DNA from: Bolinopsis microptera
Taxonomy: Eukaryota; Ctenophora; Tentaculata; Lobata; Bolinopsidae
Reading direction: 5' to 3'
Assembly: GCF_026151205.1 (NCBI RefSeq)
Contig: NC_087074.1
Location: forward strand, 7,791,726-7,855,725
DNA length: 64,000 nucleotides
How positions within the stretch are numbered: the first letter of the stretch is position 1; each line of letters starts with the position of its first letter. The notes below the pieces were generated by a model, which worked only from the letters and a program-made list of their open reading frames with translations, was not told the DNA's origin and ran no database searches. This document shows, piece by piece, positions 24,801-33,051 of this stretch. The translations under genes were made by a program, and so were the position numbers.

Positions 24801-27800
24801 CCCCCCCCCCCCCCCCCCCCCTTGACTTTTTTCCCTCGAAAACACTTTTCTCATTGTTATGATATCCGGCCAAACACTACTTGACTACTGATAAGTAATA
24901 TATCTTAATCACTTAGAAACACCCCCCCCCCCCCCCCCCTCAGTAATTATGTAATATGCGAACGATTTCTTATAGGCCACGCAGTATGTATATTACAGTG
25001 AGACTTTGGTATAATTAACTTTGTGCCACAAGACGGTCAAAATATGATTACTTTCACTGATTTCTTGTGCATTTGGACGACACAACAACTTAATACGGTT
25101 AACTCATGCTATTTGTATTCTCAGGTTGCCATGTAATTTTGTTTAAGTCTACGAATTTCGATCGGTATCAGTATTCAGCAACTGCAATCATCTCACAACT
25201 CTAATCAGTTCCAAAGATTCTTCCTGTCTTGATTCATCTCAATATTGGAAATATTTCGAATGGGGGTTCACCCTGGTCGTTTTTTCGGGAACGTCTCCTG
25301 GGAATATTACTACGCTGAGAATTTAGGAATTCAGACTTCTGACTGGATCCTTGCATCTGTTATCATTTTTTTTAGTGTGGTTGGAATTTTGCGAAACTTT
25401 TCTGCCCTTTTTTACTTCTGGACAAAAAGATGCAAGAATATTCCGGACCTTCTGTATCTTGCTATATCAGCAACAGATTTCCTTTCTGTTTCTTTATTTA
25501 TTCTATGTACAATATCACTGCTAAATGACCGAAAACTAATGCTCTTCAATAATGAAGTGTTCTGCACAGCATGGGCATCGGTTATAACATTCACTGCAAG
25601 GATGTCAATGTTTCTAGCGATGATGATATGTTTAACTCGCACCATCGTAATGCAGTGTCCCTTCCGTCATATAAAACGATCTTGGTTGATTGGAGCTACA
25701 TCTGGATATGCAGGCTATATGTTGGTAATTTTCTTGATTTACCTCTCTCAGAAGTGGCATTACGGAGCATACTCGTATCAACTATCTTCTTGCATTCTTG
25801 TCACCTTGAACTTTCGCAGTGGAGTACCCGTATTTGCTGCTTATTTTGGAGCAGTTTCTTTTATTTTAGAACTCTTTTTGCCATCAGTGGTAACGTTATT
25901 GTGCTTTTTGGTCAGTATGTGGGTTTTAATGACCAGGCCAGCAGTTGGTAACGGAGATGACAAGAAGTTTCGCAGAGTCTCAGTCTCGATCTGTGTTTTT
26001 ACTGCCGTGTTTTTGATGTGTAATCTGCCTTGTTCTCTTTATGTGATATGGGATTACCTCGGCTTGCTGAATATCCTACCTCTTGCTGCGGAAGTACTTG
26101 TCAAAGATCGTAGATATTTATTCTACTATTCCCAACTCATGTTGCAGTATTTCCCAGTATTTTTAAACGCTACAATCAACCCACTGGTTTACTTGCTGAG
26201 GATGCGAGGATATCGAAACTGGGTCTATCAAACTCTAAGGCGTCCGGGAAACTCTGCAAATCTCACAACAAGGGATTCTGCAAATCACAAAACGGGGGAC
26301 CCTGCAAATCACACAACGTAAGTGGTACACTTACTCAGATATATGTGATTAAAACGTGGCCACTATTACGGGCCGATTTTTGGTAGATTTCCAATAACCC
26401 TTGACGAAACGACATTGAATCTCGTTTTATGCAAGTAGTATTATATATCACACCCTATATAATATTAGATTTAGAATCAGATGCAACTATAAAGTTTATT
26501 TCGAGAAAATGTTTATGGTGCTCACTAATAATGGATGCTGTATAAAGCACATTTTTAATTATTAAAATGTTTACTGTATCATTCCGGTGTTCTTATATTT
26601 TGGTTACCTAAATATTGACAGTAGCTATACCTGTGGCTAGCATATAACTAACCATTTTGATGTTTCAGTCAACTTATTGATAAATGATAAAAATTTACGC
26701 TTCTTACGTATTTTAAAACCCAAAAACTGTTTTCCTTTTCCACAATCCCTAGTTTTAGTTTCCACAAAATTCGATTTTGGACCGCTCTTAGAATATATAG
26801 CGTAGTTTGTACTTAAATTTGTGGAATCTCTGTTCAGGAAATATCATATTTGAAAATGGGACAAAAAATAGAACAATGTGATTTTCCTTTAAAAAATTCT
26901 TTCTCCGGAAATAGGGAATTTAACTTCCAGTATCTCAATTGTGTCGATTGTCCATAATTAACTAACTAACTGATTGTTAATAAGTGTAAGCCATCTGACC
27001 TGGTCTGGTATAAGATGTTTTAAGTTTCTATCCCTATTCTTTTAAACAAGATCTCTCAGCAATAGTTGGCATTCTGTACTCAGACAAACCTGAATTGATA
27101 GAAGAGTGCTAGTAGTCTGTCCACTGCACACACTCATCGAACTACCTTCCTCCACAATCAGCAGAGATTCTATCTCTCTCAACCGCTTGTCTTCCTCGAG
27201 AGAGGCTCTGAACCCACCATCGTCTGCAATCGCCACAACGTTCTGAGGAAAGTTTAAGATTTGAAGCAAGCGTGTACTTAAGTACCGTCTTTTTGGCATG
27301 TATTACAATGATTTTGTAAACAATGCTTCTGTAATTAAATCTGTAAACGAAATAAATAAAATTACAAATAATAATTAGGCAATGCGCGCGCGGCGGAATT
27401 GTATGAGTCACTGCGCACAATGAAAAAAGTACACAAGATTTATTATCGCGTGTTCCATTTTAAATTTTAGAAGACCGTTTAGACAAAATTCTAGATTACT
27501 TCAGTCTGTTCTTCTGTGACTGTATCCAAGTCACTAAGAATTTCACTGAGCCGCTGTTTTTCTTCTTCTGTCATCGCAATTGCAGCCAAAGCATCGTTCG
27601 CTAACTCTTTATTTCTGAGGAGAAAGTCGAAATTTATGTCATTATGTGCGCTAAACAATAATATACATAATTAAATATCTGTCATACTTTAATTGACCGC
27701 ACTCCCTCTAATTTTTCTTGTCTTCTCATCTTTCCAGCGTAAATTAATGATTCGAATAAGGTCTACACTTGTCAAGACTTCAAGAGTCAAGCGGGGAAAT

Positions 27801-30800
27801 CAATTAGCTCAATCACGAAATTATCAGAGCCTTACCTTGCAATAAAGTTCTTATTATTTGCATTTTTCCGATCTTCTTTTCTTGAAAAGTTGCTCTTTTT
27901 TGACTGGGCACTTCCTCTCCCTTTCATCCCACGCGACTGACCACCACGAGATTGATCACGTGACTTGTTTCTGCTCTTATCACGTGGTGTTGTTTTTGTG
28001 CTGTTCGTCCTGCTAGTGACTGAGTCGGTTGAACTGATCGGCGGTAGAGAGGATGTGTCTGATTCTCCGTCCAGGAGTTGGGTCGCAAAAAATATTGGGG
28101 TGACATCGCCTTTAAGATCTGATATGAGAGTCAGATCATCTCCACCTGATGAACAGGTGTTGTTACTTGTTATCTATTGTAAATTAGGGGTGATGAGGAA
28201 AATGAGTTGTTTATAATTTGTTATGTCAGATAATTAGAAATCACACTGTATATTGACACCTCTATTATATCGTCATTCGATAATAATTTTGTTATGTTTA
28301 TCAACAGGTCCCCATCATAAAGTCATAAGGCTATATATACTACTAATTACTATAGACAAAAGGTAATTCACAGAGATGACGCCCCCGGTGGAGAATAATC
28401 TCTGTATATTAGCCAAATAAAGAATTGAGTTGCCTGGATACTCAAATATATAACACTGTTTACAAATTTACCAAAAACTAACCGTCATCCTGAAGTTCAT
28501 TATTCTGAATGAGTTGAGAGCCAGAGTTGTACAATAATATCTGTTTATTGAACAACTCGTGTCGTTTCTTCACCTGATAAATCGTCAAATTAGTCAAATC
28601 GTCAAATTAGTGATAGGAGTCGTGTCAAGGGATATATCTTTAGCATTTTAGATTCTCCACAAAAAATGACGTTGGTAAAATGTACTAGGTGGAAGGTAAG
28701 AATTTAAGAAATGTAACCTCTTTTTCACGCTGTATAACAAGTCTCAGGTGCTTATCCAGTTGTTTCATCTTCAGCGCTGCTTTGCGCACCTTCGCGTCAG
28801 GGTGCAGCGCTAGCAGCTCGTACAACCCCATTCTGTGGTTGTGATGACTGGTTATTAAACATTTAGTAGGGATACATCAGTAGTATGAGAACATAAAATG
28901 AGATCAATTTATTACTCATGTCTAGAATTAAACACAGTTCACCAGAATGGAAAGATTTACCAACATAAAAACTTACTTGGTCAGTTTTTGAGGTTGGAGA
29001 TCAGGAGTGGAGTCTTCAGCTCTACCAGGATCTATTAGAAATAATTATTGTTTAAACCAACTTTACTATTTAAACAGGCAGCATTTTCACTGTTAAACGA
29101 GTAGTTCAAGAAATATAAAATAGAACAATGGCCTTTAACTAAGCTGCAACTTCACTTGCAACAAGAAAATACCCGTTTGCTGAGTGGTGACAGTGCACTG
29201 GGAATTAGATCTGGTGATCTGATCTGATTCCGATATCAGATCCAGGGTTGATTGTTGTGCTGATCCTTGGCTTGTCATCGTGCTTTCTCGTGTTATTATC
29301 CTTTTGAACTCCTCTGCAATATCTTAGTTAAAAACCAGCAAGTAAAGTTTGTGGATATAGCAGCCTAAATTCCCTGCACTTGGTCAGCTGAACCCTTGAC
29401 AACGATATAGTAATTAGTGGAGTGTGTAATTATTACAGAAAACAGTGATAGTTAAACTCAGATCATTATACACGGGAAAATCGAGATGGGGGAACATTAT
29501 ATCTGTTATCAATTATCAAGGGTACCTATGAAGCACTACCGTACACTAAAATGGAAGCGCTTTACCTTCGTGTTCAGCCTCGCTGCTATTGACACCACTA
29601 TCTTGGGTAAGTTCCCTGTCGAGTGCTGCTAGCGCCTCCTCCACTGCTGTCTTCTGGACTGTAAGATGTGCTTCTATCTCAGTGGCTACAGGACCTAGCG
29701 TAGAACACGGTTTATTGTTGGCAGTTAGACGATGTAATGTAGAAACTACAGATCTTACTGTATTAAAAATATAATATAATATCATGTCTGGAAACCTATA
29801 TAGCTATATGAGTAAATGATACCATCGCCTCAAAATAGTTTATGATTCTATTGAGTAATAAAAAGCAACCCTTTTTTGTTAACAAAACCCATAATTTAAC
29901 CGCCATTACCCTCTATAGACTGCTTGGGAGGACCGTCCCTAATCTCCCTAATCTGTTGTAGGAACCCCTCCAGCTCCTTGTTTATGTTCTCCTGGGCCGT
30001 CAGATCTATATCTCTTGATGGAACAAGTTCCTGTTCCTCGAACACTGACACCTGGTGTGATATGGCTTTGTTAGGGCTCCCTCCAGGCTCCAATCCTGCG
30101 CCTCTGGTCATGAGTCGGGCAATGTTAGTCTCCACAATTATTATAAACTCACATACTCCTTTACGTTGCGAGTAACGTTACCTTTGCGAACATTCTATAT
30201 TTTAGTTAACAAAATTTACAGCATACTGTAAATTATAATAATAATCTGTTTTCCATTCGATCATATAATTGATGTTTTGGGACAAAGTGAGAGTCTCCAT
30301 TCAGTTTTTACAACAACAATTACAAAAATATACAAAAATTTCAAAAATTTATATAAAAATAGCTTTAAAGTTAACCGGTTTATTGAGTAGAGACATGACA
30401 GTGGTGTTAGAATTGCCTCCATCTCTCATGTTATCCACCAAACTAGCTAGAAAGTCTTGTGTTCCTTGGCTTACTGGATGACTGCTTTCCTGGTTATGGC
30501 GGAAGTAATTATCTTCTAATCATAGAAGTATGTGGATTGTGGTAGTTGTTGATAGTATATATGGTTATTTTTAGGAATGTTCCGGAAAGATCTCAGTTCA
30601 ACTGAGCTTCTCGAAAGTAATCTTAGATAACTAACGATAACACGGGAGTTATAGAGTGCGGCCTTCTTCCCGGAAGAGAATTTCTGGAAATGACCTTTTA
30701 TAATCGCTCACCACGTAATAAGTAATGGTACCTAAAGGCTAAAGTTGAAATACAGAACCATTACATGGTTCTTGGTAGAAGATTATAAAAACACGTGGTG

Positions 30801-31884
30801 TAAATTTTCAGGCCACTTGTAATATACTCTAAGCTAGTTGTAAGCCCAGACTCGAGACGTCATCATTCATTGTTTTTCGTTAGTGTTACAATAGCCCTGT
30901 CTTGTGACGTACGTTTCACGTGCGTGTTATATGTTGTGAATTGGATGTGTCAGGAGTCGCGATCAGTGAGCACATTCTCCCCAGGGAACAGATCTCATTT
31001 TAAATATTACCTTTGTTTTTGGTTTGGATCCAGCAGGCGCGGCAGTATCTACCCATTTCTCAGTTTGTAAACGTTTATACGGGTTAACTCTGACAGGTTC
31101 TTTTTCTGCGGAAAATAAAACTTAGATAGTTGAGAAGTAATGAGGAATACATTATATAAGTTTACATATTGTCAGACCGGGTCTGACGAGAGCTTTGTAC
31201 GTTAAAAACTTAATTAATAATTATCTTTGATAAAGGTAGTTTAGAGGAGCGGTAATAAGTGTTTTGTAATTAAATCTATTATATCCTATTATAAACTAAT
31301 TTTATCCTATGGCTGCGGGGTCAGCGGGGTCCTTTGTTACAAGGAGAGTAATCATCATAATATAGTAATTATCATAATATATCTGTCTAGTAATTAAATA
31401 AGTTAATAAGTTAAAATTGATTACCTTGCTCCCAGGCGTTCTCCTTTCTGTGTATAATCGGGGGACCCCAGCCCCCGCCACCTCCGCCACTGTCCATCTG
31501 ATCCTTTCCTTCGAACCTGCGACTATATGGGTTAATTAGCAAACTTAGAAGCGTGGAGTGATTAATTAAGTGATAATCGTGAGGCAAAACTATAGTATAC
31601 ATGTGCGATAATCTTTGTTGCATGTGATAAAATAATATTGAACGTAAGGAAGTTCTGTGAATATCTCTATACTAGTGTTTTCGTGAGTTCATCTCATAAC
31701 ATGACGTGTATGTTCCTGAACTGAACTAAATTGATTAGACAAGATGATAATGAAGTAAAGAAGTAACAGCGTATAGTGTATTATACCATGAATCAGATAT
31801 GATCTCCATAGTCCCAGTACTGGCAGCGGATGGAACGCGCGTTATGTGGGGTGAGGTCAAGTCTTGAGGATTCTGGTCTTCCAT
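15823..31884 (-). CDS. FSIP1: FSIP1-like protein (fibrous sheath interacting protein 1), 14 exons
   Basis: Minus-strand exons, 5' to 3': 31884-31787, 31516-31425, 31105-31011, 30129-29910, 29757-29566, 29313-29173, 29031-28977, 28832-28718, 28573-28483, 28145-27836, 27614-27500, 27242-27090, 16431-16273, 15924-15823. Every boundary has AG/GT and every phase matches, giving about 645 residues. FSIP1-like blocks occur in family order: a Lys/Glu coiled coil (MKQLDKHLRL, QREKEVKKR), PIFFATQL, NFIARNKELAND followed by EEEKQRLSEIL, and a C-terminal SVLDELLSQCRAE. Early parts are Gly- and Ser-rich. FSIP1 is a coiled-coil protein linked to sperm flagella and cilia in vertebrates; a ciliary role here is inference. 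The link across the 10.7-kb intron (27089-16432) rests on matching phases and family order, and extra exons inside it are possible. Reading past the donor at 27500 would stop nine bases on at TAG, so a shorter 510-residue isoform is conceivable. Confidence 0.78.
16693..16890. repeat. Perfect 58-bp inverted repeat with 82-bp spacer
   Basis: 16693-16750 and 16833-16890 are exact reverse complements, beginning TACTGATATCTGGATATTAT. The spacer carries a hammerhead-like core. Downstream GACTAATAAACAGCG resembles the tail that follows such motifs in Penelope-like elements. This may be the terminal structure of a mostly lost Penelope-like element. Confidence 0.85.
16791..16816 (+). ncRNA. Hammerhead-ribozyme-like core (degenerate)
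   Basis: CCTGAAGA, then a perfect short stem GGCGT-TG-ACGCC, then GAAA reproduces the CUGANGA / stem II / GAAA order of hammerhead ribozymes, which are common in Penelope-like elements. The CUGAUGA box has A for U, and I cannot place stems I and III convincingly, so activity is doubtful. Confidence 0.3.
16891..18542. other. Intronic stretch without features
   Basis: AT-rich sequence within the FSIP1 intron. I see no exon of either strand, no array and no structured element. Confidence 0.5.
18543..19270. mobile_element. 728-bp palindromic foldback element
   Basis: It starts CGGTTCTTTTGCGATAG and ends with the exact reverse complement, flanked by a 6-bp target duplication ATCTTT (18537-18542, 19271-19276). 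The whole element is a near-perfect inverted repeat around about 18908. The arms consist largely of a 20-bp subunit, GCGACAACTAGCGCTGGAT(A/G), in changing orientation, dense in AGCGCT and TGGCCA. It encodes nothing recognisable, and it is GC-rich within AT-rich DNA. I cannot assign a superfamily: a 6-bp duplication is unusual for hAT (8), Tc1 (TA) or piggyBac (TTAA). Confidence 0.92.
19438..19468. repeat. 12-bp inverted repeat with two CACGTG sites
   Basis: GTGTCACGTGGT and ACCACGTGACAC are separated by seven bases. Each arm contains an E-box palindrome CACGTG. A regulatory role is possible but nothing shows it. Confidence 0.8.
19921..20460 (-). pseudogene. Penelope-like element remnant: RT end plus GIY-YIG endonuclease
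   Basis: The 179-codon frame begins in the linker that follows the reverse transcriptase in Penelope-like elements (DIKVTHSSATSLRNLLTKTK). It continues into a GIY-YIG domain: TIYEISC, KYAGQT (YIG replaced by YAG), HRMKEHE, HHALTTGHTISW, and the late acidic position in LTEHAAIQIRQPAMNRT. It ends at TAA. The reverse transcriptase core is missing, and a stop precedes the first ATG by two codons, so this is a 5'-truncated copy. The repeat GACAGATGTCG(CTGTCG) just upstream at about 20540-20570 is shared with the insertion at 10776-10889. It lies in the FSIP1 intron in the same orientation as the gene. Confidence 0.88.
20461..21307. other. Intronic stretch between two transposon remnants
   Basis: It contains the duplicated CGGACAGATGTCG motif at about 20540-20570 and a frame of 105 codons (20708-21025, +) in which I recognise nothing. 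The rest is AT-rich. Confidence 0.45.
21308..22114 (+). mobile_element. Internally deleted hAT transposon
   Basis: Terminal inverted repeats CAGGCTTGTCCGCCG / CGGCGGACAAGCCTG are flanked by an exact 8-bp target duplication GTGTGTAG (21300-21307, 22115-22122), which defines hAT integration. Just inside each end are GC-rich (CGCCGC)n tracts, striking in this AT-rich region. Only the C-terminal part of a transposase remains. Confidence 0.95.
21563..21973 (+). pseudogene. hAT transposase C-terminal dimerisation domain fragment
   Basis: The 136-codon frame contains the hAT dimerisation signature: LRFWADRQKTS, then VHCIPASSAEIERTWSAAGL and LSSQRSRMNVKNF. The DDE core and BED zinc finger are gone, consistent with an element of only 807 bp. 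Such pieces cannot transpose themselves but their ends may still be mobilised. Confidence 0.9.
22123..23431. other. Intronic stretch without a supported gene
   Basis: A short + frame starts AAAATGTCCTCGCC at about 22268 and stops after roughly 25 codons; the minus frame at 22252-22461 has no domain. The segment 23080-23240 is less AT-rich than its surroundings. I recognise nothing. Confidence 0.45.
23432..24330 (+). repeat. Composite dispersed repeat, copy C (interrupted)
   Basis: Harbinger-type MITE remnant (23432-23575, with poly-C tracts) followed by the AAACGATCAGACTCGC block, as in copy A. It is split after AAACGATCAGA by a LINE fragment and resumes at 24166. Confidence 0.8.
23677..24165 (+). 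pseudogene. 5'-truncated LINE fragment with 12-bp target duplication
   Basis: The insert starts with a frame reading LLYGAKVWNTTKKQMKRF and ARLRWYGHVVRMPETR, the region after the reverse transcriptase in several non-LTR families. After a stop at 23901 the frame shifts and continues as KRLRGRPKKCW and LRRTREACDAG. The 3' end is a short ATGT-type tail. The flanks share TAAACGATCAGA, so this is target-primed insertion into the older repeat. Non-functional. Confidence 0.85.
24736..24970 (+). repeat. Harbinger-type MITE remnant with long poly-C tracts
   Basis: It shows AAGGGATCGTAAT, GCAATTTTTAACCC and AATTATGTAATATGCGAACGA, matching the intact copy at 62471-62640 in order. Internal C tracts have grown to about 30 and 17 bases. 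Confidence 0.7.
25260..26321 (+). CDS. Class A-like GPCR nested in the FSIP1 intron
   Basis: A single uninterrupted frame of about 353 residues from the ATG at 25260. The N-terminus is about 30 residues with an NVS glycosylation site and no signal peptide. Seven hydrophobic segments follow: TM1 near residues 30-50 (GILRNFSALF), TM2 (LLYLAISATDFLSV), TM3 after the conserved Cys (EVFCTAW), TM4, TM5 (LFLPSVVTLLCFLVSM), TM6 (VFTAVFLMCNLPCSLYVIW) and TM7 with NPLVY, a good NPxxY. ECL2 has the partner Cys (SSCILV). DRY is replaced by LTRTIV. The tail repeats a short (D/N)SANxTT-like unit three times. Ligand unknown; the prostanoid-like or orphan-type feel is only an impression. It lies antisense within the 10.7-kb FSIP1 intron. 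The stop overlaps a strong splice donor (AAC/GTAAGT), so a further exon is possible. Confidence 0.82.
   Translation: MGVHPGRFFGNVSWEYYYAENLGIQTSDWILASVIIFFSVVGILRNFSALFYFWTKRCKNIPDLLYLAISATDFLSVSLFILCTISLLNDRKLMLFNNEVFCTAWASVITFTARMSMFLAMMICLTRTIVMQCPFRHIKRSWLIGATSGYAGYMLVIFLIYLSQKWHYGAYSYQLSSCILVTLNFRSGVPVFAAYFGAVSFILELFLPSVVTLLCFLVSMWVLMTRPAVGNGDDKKFRRVSVSICVFTAVFLMCNLPCSLYVIWDYLGLLNILPLAAEVLVKDRRYLFYYSQLMLQYFPVFLNATINPLVYLLRMRGYRNWVYQTLRRPGNSANLTTRDSANHKTGDPANHTT
26322..27089. other. Intronic stretch without features
   Basis: Downstream flank of the nested receptor. AT-rich; I see no coding or repeat structure. Confidence 0.5.
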
Positions 31885-33051
31885 TTTGCTATACCTTTAC
31901 CTAAAGCATATCATTATTAAGGAAATAAAGTTTAGGAAGGAGAGGGGGCCGGACGAGGGGGGGAGGGGGCAAATAACGAAAATGATTGGATTCAAAACAG
32001 CATGTACGCATTACGCAATACGATCCAATGAATTTCACAAAATGGGGCAAAAAGATTAGATATTTCTAATCGAGGTGATATTGTATTATTTAATGGGTAT
32101 TGGGTATAGTATTTGAAATAAGATTTTGCAACACCCTGATGATTTTTCTTTGAAAAGTTACTATAATAGGCTAATCGTTGTCTCACATCGTGCCAACTCG
32201 TAGTCGCCCCTAATTTTAGTAAAAGATAACCTTTTCAACTTCTTTACCATAAACCTGGCCGTCTCCGTGGCATTGGATTAGCCTTTTTCTAAACGTTTGA
32301 ACAATTCGAACGCTTAGAAAAAGGCTAATCCAATGCAACGAACAATTATTGATCGATTAGATCCAACAAAGTATATGATATTGCTCTCGAGAAGTGAGAA
32401 CTTCAAAAACATTAAAGAAATGACAAATATTTCACAAAGCACAATGCAGATACATAAACCTCTTTTTTCCGCCAACAGCAAATGCTCTGTCTTCTACGAG
32501 TCAAATTTCTAATTATTGTAAGGAACAGCTCTGTAGTATGTTATCATTATAATTTTAAGAATATTTATCATTTGCGATCTTAAAACCTGTTTACTTTCAA
32601 TTCATATTTCTTCATTATACTAATTTGATTCACGACACTGATACTACTATAATATGTTGGTTATACAAGTTGATACTACTTAATATGATACTACTTTTAT
32701 TCATGAAAATCATACTACTATATTATTTTTCTGATAGGCTGCTACTGTTTGATATTTATGTTATTATTTAAACGAATAATTCAACTCCCCGCCAGTTTCC
32801 AGATCGATAGTCGCTTCTTTCCTTGCTAAGTTGCTAACATGATAATGCCGCGGCAGTGGCTATGGTTCTTTCATTTGTTTGCTGATTTCAATCGTCTTTT
32901 CAGAAGTTCGTTTATTCGACTCGGTTATCCACAAACTTTTACAAAAAACCAGCCATGAACGAGTAATCTTAGTCTTGGTAGTTTGTATTTGAGAGAGCCT
33001 CCAATTGTTATTAAAGACCTAGACTAACTTATGTATTTTCAGAATGTTAAA
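31885..33051. promoter_or_regulatory. Divergent intergenic region (FSIP1 on -, lectin receptor on +)
   Basis: The two start codons point away from each other across 1.17 kb, so both promoters should lie here. It contains a GGGGGAGGGGG-like purine run near 31940-31975, a very long perfect hairpin at 32270-32336 and repeats of a TGATACTACT motif at about 32640-32750. No TATA box or initiator can be assigned with confidence. Confidence 0.5.
32270..32336. repeat. Long hairpin: 23-bp perfect arms, nearly palindromic loop
   Basis: GCATTGGATTAGCCTTTTTC continues to AA at 32292 and is matched exactly by 32314-32336. The 21 bases between are themselves almost self-complementary (CGTTTGAA / TTCGAACG), so the stem could reach about 31 bp with one mismatch. 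It resembles a miRNA precursor in size but is too perfect for a typical one; it could also be a tiny MITE. Confidence 0.9.

Larger units (their letters stand above)
16432..27089 (-). other. Giant FSIP1 intron hosting a gene and transposons
   Basis: This 10.7-kb intron is far larger than the others of the gene (about 80 to 1,000 bp, mostly below 400). It contains a 58-bp inverted repeat, a 728-bp palindrome, a Penelope-like remnant, a hAT remnant, a LINE fragment, poly-C tracts, and an intact GPCR on the opposite strand. It may have grown by successive insertions. Confidence 0.7.

Noticed and set aside
27965..28216. Plus-strand 83-codon ORF
   Set aside because: It is antisense to the long FSIP1 exon 27836-28145, which has splice sites and phase support.
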